Shown: positions 35,149 through 44,827 of the stretch, one piece after another | Position numbering within the stretch: the first letter of the stretch is position 1 | Layout: the number at the start of each line of letters is the position of its first letter | Source: Erythrobacter ramosus | GTDB lineage: Bacteria; Pseudomonadota; Alphaproteobacteria; Sphingomonadales; Sphingomonadaceae | NCBI RefSeq assembly: GCF_009828055.1 | Contig: NZ_WTYB01000002.1 | Coordinates: forward strand, 434,001-498,000 | Length of the DNA stretch: 64,000 nucleotides | Direction: 5' to 3' | Translations under genes and position numbers: made by a program | Notes under the pieces: model-generated | Databases searched by the model: none | What the model was told of the DNA's origin: nothing | Seen by the model: the letters and a program-made list of their open reading frames with translations, nothing else

Positions 35149-36467
35149 GCGCCGCTGCCGCCCCCCCGATTCAGGTCGCCTTGGTCGAGGACGATCCCGA
35201 CCTGCGTGACGCGACCTTTCAGACCCTCACGCTTGAAGGGGCGGACGTGGTCGCATTCGCTGATGCCCGCGCGGCGCTAGACTGGCTGGATGCCGACTTT
35301 CCCGGCGTGGTGGTCAGCGATGTGCGGATGCCCGGGATCGACGGGATCGCCTTCTTCGCCGCGCTGCGCGAGGTTGACAGCGACCTGCCGGTGATCCTCA
35401 CAACCGGTCATGGAGATATCGCGATGGCTGTGGCGGCGATGAAGAATGGCGCGGCCGATTTCCTCACCAAGCCTTACGCCTCGGCCGATCTGATCCGCGC
35501 CGTGCGCGCCGCCAGCGAGCGGCGCGCCTTGGCGCTGGAGAACCGGCGTCTGCGTCAAGAGGCCGGGCGCAATGTCGGCCTTTCCATTCCCGGTTCCTCT
35601 GCTGCGGCCCAGCGGCTGCGGTCTGTAATCGAAGGCGTCGCGCGGTCGGAGATCGATGTCGTACTGACCGGTCAGGCGGGGACCGGCAAAAGCTACGGCG
35701 CGAGATTAATCCATGACCTCAGCGCCCGTCGCAGCCGTCCATTCGTGACAGTCGATGCCGGTGTACTGGCGCATGAGGATGCGGAGTTGCTGCTGTTCGG
35801 GCGCGATCCGGGAGCGGGGCAATTGTCGCGCACCGGCCTGATCGAACGCGCCAACGGTGGGACACTGTTTCTCGACGACATCGCCGCGGCCAGCGGTGTT
35901 TTGACCACGCGGCTCGTTTCGCTGGTCGAAAAGCGCGAGGTCTGGCCACTTGGTGCAGCCACGGCGCGGCGGCTCAACATCCGCATCATCATCGCCAGGC
36001 TTGCCGAACAACCGCAGGACAGCCTGCGTGACCCGGCCTGGCACAGGCTGGGCGCGGTCCAGATTGCCTTTCCTCTGCTGGCTGACCGGCGGGAGGATGT
36101 GCCGGAGATTTTCCGTCTGTTCGTTGCCCGTCATGCGCGCGACGCGGGCGTGCCAGCGCCCACAATCGGCGAGGCGCATTGGCGGCATGTCCAATCGCAT
36201 GACTGGCCGGGTAACTTGCATGAACTCAGCGGTTATGCCCGCGCGGTTGTGCTGGGTCTGGCGGAGATCGAGAGTCCGGCAAGCCCGCTCACCGGACAGC
36301 GCCCACTCCATGCGATCGTCGCCGATTTCGAGCGGACTGTGCTGGAAGACGCACTGCGCCAGTGCCGGGGCGACATTGCTCAGCTTCAAGCCATGCTCCA
36401 AACCCCGCGCAAGACGATCTATGACAAGCTGGCGAAGTATGATCTGAAACCGGCGCGCTTCCGTTAG
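35145..36467 (+). CDS. dctD: DctD-like response regulator lacking the GAFTGA loop
   Basis: 440 residues. Receiver domain (about 10-125) with acidic pocket EDDPD, phospho-acceptor in VVSDVRMPG, and KPYAS; AAA+ domain (about 145-370) with Walker A GQAGTGKS and Walker B-like GGTLFLDD; C-terminal Fis-type helix-turn-helix (DIAQLQAMLQTPRKTIYDKLAKY). Between Walker A and B, where sigma-54 activators have ELFGHEKGAFTGA, this protein reads LLFGRDPGAGQLSRTG: the GAFTGA loop that touches sigma-54 is absent. The activator is therefore unlikely to work with sigma-54 and may act at sigma-70 promoters or as a repressor. Cotranslated with the kinase. Confidence 0.85.
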   Translation: MSAAAAPPIQVALVEDDPDLRDATFQTLTLEGADVVAFADARAALDWLDADFPGVVVSDVRMPGIDGIAFFAALREVDSDLPVILTTGHGDIAMAVAAMKNGAADFLTKPYASADLIRAVRAASERRALALENRRLRQEAGRNVGLSIPGSSAAAQRLRSVIEGVARSEIDVVLTGQAGTGKSYGARLIHDLSARRSRPFVTVDAGVLAHEDAELLLFGRDPGAGQLSRTGLIERANGGTLFLDDIAAASGVLTTRLVSLVEKREVWPLGAATARRLNIRIIIARLAEQPQDSLRDPAWHRLGAVQIAFPLLADRREDVPEIFRLFVARHARDAGVPAPTIGEAHWRHVQSHDWPGNLHELSGYARAVVLGLAEIESPASPLTGQRPLHAIVADFERTVLEDALRQCRGDIAQLQAMLQTPRKTIYDKLAKYDLKPARFR

Positions 36468-36502
36468 TGATGGGCTGGTCAGGTCGAATGGGAAAAACTG
36501 CA

Positions 36503-37399
36503 ATGATGCCGAGAGCCGCTTTGGTTTTGCGAATGTTCTCCCGGTTGATCGCTGCGGCGATGGCGTTGTTGCTCGGCTGTGCCACGGTCGCCTCTGCTGA
36601 GGATGGGCGAGGTCGGTTTGTGTTCACCGGATGGGAGGGGCCACCGCTGCCGGTCTGGTATCAGCTGCCGGAAGAGGTGAAGCCTGATACGCCGGTCGTG
36701 GTGGTCATGCACGGCGTCAACCGCGATGCTGATCGCTACCGCGACGAATGGGCGGGCCTAGCTGTGAAACACCGCTTCATCGTGATCGTCCCGGAATTCA
36801 GCCGGTCTGACTTTCCCGGAGCTGCCAGCTACAACACCGGCTTCTTTGCCGAGGCGGACGGCAAGTTGGGTCCGCGCACCCGCTGGTCCTTTGCCGTGAT
36901 TGAGCCGTTGTTCGACGAAACCCGTCGCCGCTTCGGCACGGCTGCGGAACGCTATACGATCTACGGCCATTCGGCCGGCGCACAGTTCGTCCATCGTTTC
37001 GTCATGTTCATGCCCGAGGCCCGGATCGAGCAGGCGATTGCCGCCAATGCCGGGTGGTACACTATGCCCGATCCCGCAATTGCCTTTCCCTATGGAGTGG
37101 AAGGCGCACCTGTCGCACCTGACACGTTCAAAGCCGTGCTGGCCAAGCCGCTAACGGTGCTGCTCGGCACAGCGGACACGGACCCTGCTGATCCCGATCT
37201 GCGCACCACGCCCGAGGCGAACCGGCAAGGCCCCCATCGCTTTGCGCGCGGTCAGAGTTTCTTTGCCGAAGGGCGTGCTCTCGCAACGCGGTTGGACACG
37301 CCGTTTGGCTGGCGGATGGAACACGTCCCCGGCGTTGGCCACAAGAACGGCCTGATGGCAAAGGCAGCGGCTGAACTGATCGCGGCACGGGGGGAATAG
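36503..37399 (+). CDS. Secreted alpha/beta hydrolase family protein
   Basis: About 298 residues with a signal peptide whose hydrophobic core is LIAAAMALLLGC (a possible lipobox). Hydrolase markers are VVVVMHGVNRDADRYRDEW (oxyanion region), the nucleophile elbow IYGHSAGAQFVHRF, GTADTDPADPDLR (acid) and HVPGVGHKNGL (His). The start is uncertain: candidates lie at 36467, 36488, 36503 and 36506; 36503 has GGGA upstream and leaves a sensible signal. It follows the DctD-like gene by about 35 bases and may be cotranscribed. Substrate unknown. Confidence 0.78.
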   Translation: MMPRAALVLRMFSRLIAAAMALLLGCATVASAEDGRGRFVFTGWEGPPLPVWYQLPEEVKPDTPVVVVMHGVNRDADRYRDEWAGLAVKHRFIVIVPEFSRSDFPGAASYNTGFFAEADGKLGPRTRWSFAVIEPLFDETRRRFGTAAERYTIYGHSAGAQFVHRFVMFMPEARIEQAIAANAGWYTMPDPAIAFPYGVEGAPVAPDTFKAVLAKPLTVLLGTADTDPADPDLRTTPEANRQGPHRFARGQSFFAEGRALATRLDTPFGWRMEHVPGVGHKNGLMAKAAAELIAARGE

Positions 37400-37423
37400 A
37401 AGGCCGTGGGCTTGCCATGCCGC

Positions 37424-38986
37424 TCAATTGGCAAGCGGTAGTTCAAGCACAAACACCGCACCCGTATCGCTTTGCGCCAATGCCAGCGAACCGCCTGCCG
37501 CCTCGATCAGCGATTTGATGATTGGCAGTCCGAGGCCGCTCCCGCCACTCGCGCGCCGCGTCGTAAAGAACGGCTCGAAGATGCGGGTGCGATCGGCTTC
37601 GGCAATTCCGGGGCCGTTGTCTGCCACTTTTATCCGCACGGCAGCTACCCCCTGATCGGCGGTGAAACTAACCCGACTTGCCCTGGCTTGGCGGCTGTTG
37701 TCGATCAGCGCGCTGGCAATGGCTTCGAGCGATGCGTCGCGGATGGCGAGGAGTGGCAGGCCGTCAGGCAGGGTCGCCGCAACAGCAAACGTGTCAGCCC
37801 GATAGGCATCCGCGAGCCGGTTCAGGATTGCCGCAAGGTCTGCGCGTCCAGCGGGGTCGTTTGCGCTGAGGTCGGCGCGGGCGAGTTCCAGTAAACGTGT
37901 TGAGAGCATCGTCAGCCGCGCTGCATCGGCATCGGCATTGGCGAGGAACCGGCGCCGCTCGTCCGGGGCCATGCTGTCGCCATGATCGCCGAGAATCTCC
38001 AGTGTGCCGCGGATGCCCGACAGCGGGGTCTTGAACTCGTGGCTGACGGCGTGGGCGAAATCGCGCAAGTACCGCGAGCGCCGCTCGATCGCTTCGGCCA
38101 TGCGGGCGAAATCGGCGTAGAGGTCTTGGATCTCGGCGGCGGCGGTGCGGGGCGGTTTGGGGAAGTCCTGCCGTCCCAAGGCGAGCGCCCGGCTTGCGCG
38201 TGCCAGTGCTTCGACCGGACGCACAATGCCGCGCGACAGCACGCTGCTCAGCACAAGCAGGAGCATGAAGATCGCCGCAATGCCGAGCAGGATCTTGCCG
38301 CGATCGGCGTAAAGCCCCTTGAACAGGCTGCGGGCCGAACGGGACAGCAACAACACACCGACCACGCGGCCATTGACGATGATCGGGCGCGCATGATGCA
38401 CCCGCACCGCCGCCGCGCGGGACAGCCATTCGAACTGGTAAGTGGCGCTGTAATCGCCATTGCGGCGCAGCACGGTCTCGGGACGGCCCGCGAGCGCGGT
38501 GCTGACTTCAGGGATAGTGGCGTGGCTTTGTCCGCTTGGTTCCGAGGCGATCAGACCCTGCCGGTCGAGCAGCAGGATCGAGGACAGCGTTACCTGCCGC
38601 GTGCGCGCTGCGACCGGTGCGAGCGTGCTCCAGACAGCAGCGGCATCGGCATCAGGCGCCAAACCGCTGGGTTGCGGCAAGGGGCGCTCGCCAAGGATGT
38701 CACTGCTGCTGAGATCGATGGTCGGCGGCTCGGGCCGGAAGTCCTGCGGATCGGGCATCGTGACGACCGCCCCGGGCCATTGCGACGAGGCGACGGCGGC
38801 CAGCGCAGCCCCTTGCGCGACCAGCTCTGCTTCGGTCTGGCGCACCAGCGTGTTCTCATAGACCCGCAGGAACATCGCCGCGATGCCGGGCAGGGCGGCG
38901 ACGGTGAACAGCGTGGCGAACACGATGGTGCGCAGCCTGAGCCGCGGCCAGCGCGCCTTGAGCCATTCTTTGACCGCACGGATCAC
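37424..38986 (-). CDS. Membrane sensor histidine kinase
   Basis: 520 residues. TM1 (about 22-42), a periplasmic sensor (about 45-230), TM2 (about 232-252), HAMP-like linker, then H-box AHAVSHEFKTPLSGIRGTLEIL, N-box IASALIDNSRQA, G1 VADNGPGIAEADR, F-box FEPFFTTR and G2 GSGLGLPIIKSL. Organisation resembles CreC/ChvG-type kinases. It begins 9 bases after the response-regulator stop and forms an operon with it and the DUF4173 gene. Signal unknown. Confidence 0.87.
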   Translation of the reverse strand: MIRAVKEWLKARWPRLRLRTIVFATLFTVAALPGIAAMFLRVYENTLVRQTEAELVAQGAALAAVASSQWPGAVVTMPDPQDFRPEPPTIDLSSSDILGERPLPQPSGLAPDADAAAVWSTLAPVAARTRQVTLSSILLLDRQGLIASEPSGQSHATIPEVSTALAGRPETVLRRNGDYSATYQFEWLSRAAAVRVHHARPIIVNGRVVGVLLLSRSARSLFKGLYADRGKILLGIAAIFMLLLVLSSVLSRGIVRPVEALARASRALALGRQDFPKPPRTAAAEIQDLYADFARMAEAIERRSRYLRDFAHAVSHEFKTPLSGIRGTLEILGDHGDSMAPDERRRFLANADADAARLTMLSTRLLELARADLSANDPAGRADLAAILNRLADAYRADTFAVAATLPDGLPLLAIRDASLEAIASALIDNSRQARASRVSFTADQGVAAVRIKVADNGPGIAEADRTRIFEPFFTTRRASGGSGLGLPIIKSLIEAAGGSLALAQSDTGAVFVLELPLAN

Positions 38987-38995
38987 GCCTCGCCC

Positions 38996-39718
38996 TCAGC
39001 CGCCCGCGCGGGTGCAGGGCCCGAGCGCATAGCCGATGCCGGCGCGCGTCTCGATCAGCCCATCCGCGCCGACGGCGGCGAATTTTGCCCTGACATTGCG
39101 GATGTGGCTGTCGATCGTGCGATCGGTGACAGCAAAGCCGGGGCCGTGCAGCTGGTCGATGATTGCATCGCGGCTGAACACCTTGCCGGGCCGCGTGGCA
39201 AGCGTCCGCAGTGTCGTGAACTCGGTCACCGTCAGGGGCACGTCCTGCCCATCCCAAGTGGCGCGCCAGCTTTCGCAATCGAGCGTCAGGCAATTATGCG
39301 TGATGATCGCCGTGCTGGGCTTCTCCTCCGGTGTAGCCGTGCTGGCCCGCCGCAAGATCGCTTGCGTGCGGGCAACGACCTCGCGGGGAGAGAAGGGTTT
39401 GACCACATAGTCGTCTGCGCCAAGCTCGATCCCCAGCACCCGGTCAATCTCGTCATCGCGGGAGGACAGGAACAGGATCGGCACGCTGCTTGTCGCTCGC
39501 ACCCGGCGGCACACCTCCAGCCCGTCCATACGCGGCATATTGATGTCGAGGATCACCAGATCGGGCTTCAGCGCGGTGATGAGCGCCACCGCTTCTTCCC
39601 CATCACCGGCCTCAAGCGTGGCGAGGCCTGCCTTGCCCAGCGCGAAGACCAGCAGCTGGCGGATGTGGGGATCGTCATCGACGACAAGGATGGAGCGCGG
39701 CATGGGATGCAAGATCAC
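38996..39718 (-). CDS. OmpR-family response regulator
   Basis: 240 residues: receiver domain with DDD pocket, phospho-acceptor in LVILDINMPRMDG and KPFSP, then a winged helix-turn-helix (LTVTEFTTLRTLATRPGKVFSRDAIIDQLHG...VDSHIRNVRAKF-type end). GTG 39718 overlaps the stop of the DUF4173 gene as GTGA and has GGGAG upstream; ATG 39703 is the alternative. Partner of the downstream kinase. Confidence 0.88.
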   Translation of the reverse strand: MILHPMPRSILVVDDDPHIRQLLVFALGKAGLATLEAGDGEEAVALITALKPDLVILDINMPRMDGLEVCRRVRATSSVPILFLSSRDDEIDRVLGIELGADDYVVKPFSPREVVARTQAILRRASTATPEEKPSTAIITHNCLTLDCESWRATWDGQDVPLTVTEFTTLRTLATRPGKVFSRDAIIDQLHGPGFAVTDRTIDSHIRNVRAKFAAVGADGLIETRAGIGYALGPCTRAGG

Positions 39719-41277
39719 GGCTTTTCTCCCGGCGTCAATGTTGCAGTTGGCGGCGGTGGCAGCGCGATCGGCGGTGCAGGGGGCGGGAGGATTTCACCCC
39801 CGCACATCCGGCCATAGGTTGCGGGCATTGGCTTGCGAGCATCGCCCGCCAGCAGCGCTTCAGCCTCGGCGAGCCGCAGAGCGCCGCGCAGGGTCCAGCT
39901 TTGCCAATCGCTCTGACTTTCTCCAAGCTTGCGATAGGCTTCCGCGCTCAAATAGGTGGCCTGATCGCGCAGCCTGTCGCCAACTGGAGCGCTCCGCAAT
40001 TCGAGCAGCGGGATCAGCGCCGAGCTTTCCAGCCGCTCCAGATAGCACAGGTCGAGCCGCGACGGATCGCGCAAGTGATCGACATTCCACCGCGCAGCGA
40101 TCGCGCCGTAATCGGCCATCGTTGAACCGGCAAGCACGATCCCGGCGGCCAGCGCATTGGCATTGATCAGCCACGCCGCCGACTGCCCATGGAAAAAGCG
40201 CCAGCAAATCAGCACGAGCCCGGTCGCCACCAGCACCATCCACACAAGCGCTGCGATCCGCAATTCGGTCAGCGAATAGGCATCAATGTAGTCGAGCAAA
40301 CGCAGGATGCTGGAGGCGACCAGCAGAAGGTTCTGCGCGACCCACACCAGCAGCAAGCGGCGGATAATCGGGGTCTGGGCCGAGGCTGAGCCCGGTCGCA
40401 AAGCCAACAGGACGAAGAGTCCGGCCAGCAGCGCCGTTGCGATCAGGGTATAGGCACCGCGGTGCGCATAATCAGCCAGCGTGATGCCCTCGGGCAGCGG
40501 CGCGCCGCTCCACAGGAACACCAGATCGAGGCCGTTTTCCAGTGCGAAGACCGCGTTGAAGACCACCAGCGTGCTCAGCATCATCGTCACCGAAGGATCC
40601 GGCATCTGCGGCAACCACGCCTGCCGCTCGCTGGCGAAGCGCAGGGCGCGTGGGCGCAAGGTCGGCCAGACGAAGACGAGCGTCACGCCAAGCAGCAGCG
40701 CGTGGCCGATGAGCGTGGTGAAATCCGGCAATTCAATCGCCGCAAACGCATTGCCGAGGATCGGGTTGGCGCTGGCAAATAGGCTGAGGAACATCGCGCC
40801 CCCGATGAGTGGCAGCGCGATGTTGAGCAACATGGACTTGCCTACCGATCCACGGTGGCCGGACATGCTGGCGAGCCGCCATGCATCTGCAAGCGGCCAG
40901 AATGTCGCTCCCACTCCGAGCGTCGTCAGCCGCAAGCACCACAGCCCGGCATGATCGAACACGTGCCGGGGAAGCAGCGCCGCGCTACCTATCGCAATCA
41001 GGAACAACAACCCGGCCAGAGGACCGGGGTTATGGATCAGGCTGGCTGCAAACACCGCGCCGCAAAGTATGGCGACCCACCCTCCGCGTGCATTTCGCAC
41101 CGCGGGCCGCACCAGCACCATGACCGCCAGCCAGATCAGCGCAAACAGGCCGATGACCGATCCTCCGCCAAATCCGTAAAGCAGCACATCGGCGGCGGCG
41201 AGTATGGCAAGCGCGCCGCCCAGCTTCATCGCGAAACTGTAGCGGGACCAAGAGGGTATTGTCAGAGCACCAGTCAT
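39715..41277 (-). CDS. DUF4173/DUF4153-type polytopic membrane protein
   Basis: 520 residues with about ten to twelve hydrophobic segments in the first ~400 residues and a soluble C-terminal ~110 residues (NVDHLRDPSRLDLCYLERLESSALIPLLELR...) ending in a proline-rich tail. The pattern, including FLWSGAPLPEGITLADYAHRGAYTLI, is that of DUF4173 proteins. ATG 41277 has GGAG 8 bases upstream. First gene of an operon with a response regulator and kinase, reminiscent of cre-type loci where a membrane protein accompanies the two-component pair. Function unknown. Confidence 0.78.
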   Translation of the reverse strand: MTGALTIPSWSRYSFAMKLGGALAILAAADVLLYGFGGGSVIGLFALIWLAVMVLVRPAVRNARGGWVAILCGAVFAASLIHNPGPLAGLLFLIAIGSAALLPRHVFDHAGLWCLRLTTLGVGATFWPLADAWRLASMSGHRGSVGKSMLLNIALPLIGGAMFLSLFASANPILGNAFAAIELPDFTTLIGHALLLGVTLVFVWPTLRPRALRFASERQAWLPQMPDPSVTMMLSTLVVFNAVFALENGLDLVFLWSGAPLPEGITLADYAHRGAYTLIATALLAGLFVLLALRPGSASAQTPIIRRLLLVWVAQNLLLVASSILRLLDYIDAYSLTELRIAALVWMVLVATGLVLICWRFFHGQSAAWLINANALAAGIVLAGSTMADYGAIAARWNVDHLRDPSRLDLCYLERLESSALIPLLELRSAPVGDRLRDQATYLSAEAYRKLGESQSDWQSWTLRGALRLAEAEALLAGDARKPMPATYGRMCGGEILPPPAPPIALPPPPTATLTPGEKP

Positions 41278-41462
41278 GCAATTTCTCCGTCTGTTTGACG
41301 GGGTCTTGCCAACATGGGATGGTGTGAAGGTGGTGGAGGCTGTGCTGATGCAGCCCGCTTGTCGTGCAGATTTGGTGCAGAGCGACAGGCAACGCAAAGC
41401 CGCCGCAGTCATAAACCGCTTGCCCGGCACCCAGCCGATTGGCTAGCCCTTAAGGCAACGCC

Positions 41463-43298
41463 ATGTTGGAAGCTCCATCCTATCACGCGATAGCGGCTAT
41501 GGCGGTGACCATCGCCATGTTTATCGGCTTTGCCCGGGGACGTTACCCTGAGGAGATCATCTCGCTCGTCACCATCGCGGTGATCGGAGTAGGTCTCTAC
41601 TTTGCGCCGCTCGAAGGCACCAAGCCGACCGACGGTCTGGCCATTGCGTTTGGCGGTTTCGGTCATTCCGCGCTGATCACGATCTGCGCGCTGATGATTA
41701 TGGGCCGGGGGCTGGTGGTGACCGGCGCGCTGGAGCCATTCGCGCGGCTGCTGGAGAGTGTGTTCAGGTTCAGTCCGCAACTTGGCCTGCTGACGGCATT
41801 GTTGCTGGCCTTCTCCATGTCGATGTTCGTCAACGACACGCCGGTGATGGTGCTGCTGATTCCGATCATTGTCGGGATCGCCGCCAAGGGCCTGATGGCG
41901 TCTTCGAAAATCCTGATGCCGGTCAACACTGCGGTGCTGCTGGGCGGCATGGCGACCACCATCGGCACCTCGACCAACATCCTTGTCGTCACCATCGCTG
42001 ATGATATCGGGATGGCGCCCATCGGCGTGTTCCAGTTTACGCCGATCGTGCTGATGGCCGGGCTGGTTGCGATCCCTTATCTGTGGCTGGTGATGCCGCG
42101 GATGCTGCGCGACAACAGCGTCGCGCCGGACAATGCGCGGCGCACCTTTCACACCCGCCTGCGGGTCGGGGCGAACAGCGTGCTGGCGGGCGGCGATCTA
42201 TCGGCTGCGCGCGGCAAGCTGCCCGACGGGATCACCTTCCATGATGCGCCGTCAGGCGCGCTTGCCGCTGACGAGCGCCTGCACATATCAGGCACCCACG
42301 AAGCGCTGGAGGAAGCGGCGCGCGCGCTCAAGGGAGAACTTGCGCCGTCGTGGGTGGTTGACCGCATTCGCCGCATTTCCAAGGCGAACGGGCAGGATAT
42401 CGTCGCGGTCGAAATGACGGTGACGGCGGATTCACGCCTGGTCGGCCGCACGCTGGCAAGCTCGGGTATCGCAGATCTTTATGGTGTGGCCGTGCTCGGC
42501 ATCCACCGCCCCAACCGCCTGTTGGGTGAGCGCGATAGCTACACCGACGCTGGCGATCTCAGGATCCTTGAAGGCGACGTGCTGCTGGTGATGGGGATCG
42601 ACGAGGACTTGCAGGCTTTCGCCCGCAATGACGGACTGCTGAGGCTCGAAGGCGCGCGTGAGTTGCCGCGCCGCTCCAAGGCGGTGCTGGCAGGCGCGAT
42701 CATGCTCGGCGCGATCGCCACCGCCTCGCTCGGCCTGCCGTGGTTCGACGGCATGACCTATGCGCCGATCAAGCTGCCGATCGCGATTTCCGCGCTGGCG
42801 GGTGCGATTGCGATGTTCGTGACCGGCTGCGTCAAGTTTGACCGGGTCGGCCGCGCGCTTTCGGCCAAGGTGATCGTGCTGATCGCCGCCAGCCTCGCCA
42901 TTGGCCGGGTGATCGACGAGAGCGGGGCAGCGACATGGTTGGGGCAGGCGCTCTCGCTCGGCCTTGCCTATCTGCCGCCTGCACTGGTGCTGTCGGCGAT
43001 CATGCTGTTCGTGACGATCCTGACCAACTTTGCCTCCAACGCGACCGCGGCGACCATCGGCACGCCGATTGCCTACAGCATCGCGATTCAGCTTGGCCTG
43101 CCGCCCGAGCCGCTGGTGCTGGCGGTGCTGTTCGGCTGCAATCTTTCGTTCGCGACACCAATTGCCTATCAGACCAACCTGCTGATCATGTCCGAGGGTG
43201 GCTATGAATTCGGCGACTATGTCCGCGCCGGGGTGCCGCTGGTTGCGCTGATGGTGACGGTACTCTCGGTGCTGCTGGTGCTGTGGTATGGGCTTTAG
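41463..43298 (+). CDS. DASS/SLC13-type anion transporter with RCK-type (TrkA-C) domains
   Basis: 611 residues. About five transmembrane segments (1-215), a cytoplasmic insert (about 225-395) containing TrkA-C-like segments (GQDIVAVEMTVTADSRLVGRTLASSGIADLYGVAVLGIHR...ILEGDVLLVMG), and a second membrane half (about 400-611). Motifs SMSMFVNDTPVMVLLIPI and NFASNATAATIGTPIAY are the paired helix-reentrant signatures of the ion transporter superfamily. Such SLC13-TrkA-C proteins carry sulfate, dicarboxylates or similar anions; the substrate cannot be set. Divergent from the DUF4173 operon. Confidence 0.82.
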   Translation: MLEAPSYHAIAAMAVTIAMFIGFARGRYPEEIISLVTIAVIGVGLYFAPLEGTKPTDGLAIAFGGFGHSALITICALMIMGRGLVVTGALEPFARLLESVFRFSPQLGLLTALLLAFSMSMFVNDTPVMVLLIPIIVGIAAKGLMASSKILMPVNTAVLLGGMATTIGTSTNILVVTIADDIGMAPIGVFQFTPIVLMAGLVAIPYLWLVMPRMLRDNSVAPDNARRTFHTRLRVGANSVLAGGDLSAARGKLPDGITFHDAPSGALAADERLHISGTHEALEEAARALKGELAPSWVVDRIRRISKANGQDIVAVEMTVTADSRLVGRTLASSGIADLYGVAVLGIHRPNRLLGERDSYTDAGDLRILEGDVLLVMGIDEDLQAFARNDGLLRLEGARELPRRSKAVLAGAIMLGAIATASLGLPWFDGMTYAPIKLPIAISALAGAIAMFVTGCVKFDRVGRALSAKVIVLIAASLAIGRVIDESGAATWLGQALSLGLAYLPPALVLSAIMLFVTILTNFASNATAATIGTPIAYSIAIQLGLPPEPLVLAVLFGCNLSFATPIAYQTNLLIMSEGGYEFGDYVRAGVPLVALMVTVLSVLLVLWYGL

Positions 43299-43494
43299 GC
43301 CCGCGGGGCTTTCCTAATCTGGGCCGGCTGTGCCATGCTTCGGTAATGACAGTTCGCACCCCTCTGCTGAGACCACGTCTGGCCATGTGGCGGGGGCGTT
43401 CCCAGTCGGGGCGGTTTTTCTCTCCTTGGACAGTGTCTCATGTGTCTCCAACACGGGCCCAAGGGCACGGGCAAATGAACGAAAGGCAAGCGTG

Positions 43495-44820
43495 ATGCGG
43501 ATCAAGGCGATTCGGGCAGGGGTGGCCGCCGCGGCGCTGATGGCAGTGCCAGCACAGGCGGACGAACTGCGCGATGCGGTCGCGGCAGACCTGCCCGCCC
43601 TCGTGGAGCTCTACAAGGACCTGCATGCCAACCCTGAGCTGAGTTTTGAGGAGGTCGAGACCGCCAAGAAGCTCGCCGCCCGCGCTCGGGCGCTGGGGTT
43701 CGAGGTGACCGAAGGCGTCGGCAAGACCGGCGTGGTCGCGGTGATGAAGAACGGCGACGGCCCCACCGTAATGCTGCGCGCCGACATGGACGGGCTTCCG
43801 GTGATCGAACAGACCGGACTGCCCTACGCCTCCAAGCGCCGGGCCGTGCCGCAGACCGGTATCGAGACCGGCGTGATGCACGCTTGCGGGCATGATACCC
43901 ACATGGCCGCATGGATCGGTACGGCGCAGCAGCTCGTCGCCCGGCGCGATCAGTGGTCAGGCACGCTGGTGATGATCCTCCAGCCCGCCGAGGAAATCGG
44001 CGAAGGCGCGAAGGCGATGCTGGATGACGGGCTCTACACCCGCTTTCCCAAACCCGACTACGTGCTCGCCTTCCACGATGCAGCGCAGGCTCCGGCGGGG
44101 CATATCGGCTACGCCAATGGCTTCGCGCTCGCCAATGTGGACTCGGTCGACATCGTGGTGCCGGGTGTGGGCGGGCATGGCGCCTATCCGCATACGACCA
44201 AGGACCCGGTGGTGCTCGCCTCGGCCATCGTCATGCGCTTGCAGACGCTGGTGAGCCGCGAGCTGAACCCCACCGATTCGGCGGTGGTCACGGTCGGCAG
44301 CTTCCAGGCGGGATCGAAGCACAACATCATCCCCGATGAAGCCCGGCTCCAGATCACGGTCCGCAGCTATTCCGACGCGGCGCGCAAGCAGCTGCTCGAA
44401 GGCATCGCCCGCATTGCGCGGGGCGAGGCGATTGCTGCTGGGATGCCTCAGGACAAGATGCCGAAGGTCACGGTCGCCGATCCCTACGTGCCGGCCACTT
44501 ACAACACGCCTGCTCTGACGGAGCGGGTGGTCGCAGGGCTCAAACCGCGCTTCGAAGGCCGGGTGTTCGAGGTGCCTGCCGTGATGGGCGGAGAGGACTT
44601 CAGCCAGTTCTACCGCGCCGACCGCGAGAATGTGGAATCGCTGATTCTGTGGGTCGGCGGCGTGCGGGCCGAAGAATGGGCCAAGGCGCAGAAGGGCGAG
44701 ATCACGTTGCCTTCGCTCCACTCGCCGTTCTGGGCGCCCGATGCCCCTGTGGTGATCGCCACCGCAACCGAGGCGCTAACGGCGGCGACGCTAGACCTGA
44801 TGCCCAAGAGGGGCGTCTAA
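43495..44820 (+). CDS. Secreted M20-family amidohydrolase
   Basis: 441 residues with a Sec signal (MRIKAIRAGVAAAALMAVPAQA). Metal-binding signatures: LRADMDGLPVIEQTG, MHACGHDTHMA, LQPAEEIGEGA and GGEDFSQF near the C-terminus; the dimerisation (lid) domain begins about VDSVDIVVPGVGGHGAYPH. This is the IAA-amino-acid hydrolase/HipO/N-acyl-amino-acid amidohydrolase subfamily. Export suggests it releases amino acids or acids from N-acyl conjugates in the periplasm. ATG 43495 has GAAAGG upstream. The 195 bases before it hold no credible gene. Confidence 0.88.
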   Translation: MRIKAIRAGVAAAALMAVPAQADELRDAVAADLPALVELYKDLHANPELSFEEVETAKKLAARARALGFEVTEGVGKTGVVAVMKNGDGPTVMLRADMDGLPVIEQTGLPYASKRRAVPQTGIETGVMHACGHDTHMAAWIGTAQQLVARRDQWSGTLVMILQPAEEIGEGAKAMLDDGLYTRFPKPDYVLAFHDAAQAPAGHIGYANGFALANVDSVDIVVPGVGGHGAYPHTTKDPVVLASAIVMRLQTLVSRELNPTDSAVVTVGSFQAGSKHNIIPDEARLQITVRSYSDAARKQLLEGIARIARGEAIAAGMPQDKMPKVTVADPYVPATYNTPALTERVVAGLKPRFEGRVFEVPAVMGGEDFSQFYRADRENVESLILWVGGVRAEEWAKAQKGEITLPSLHSPFWAPDAPVVIATATEALTAATLDLMPKRGV

Positions 44821-44827
44821 ACAAATG

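Noticed and set aside
41278-41462. Additional gene between the DUF4173 operon and the DASS transporter
   Set aside because: Only upstream extensions of flanking frames occur; this is simply the divergent promoter region.
43299-43494. Short ORFs between the DASS transporter and amidohydrolase
   Set aside because: Several overlapping frames of 60-70 codons without ribosome sites or motifs; treated as non-coding.
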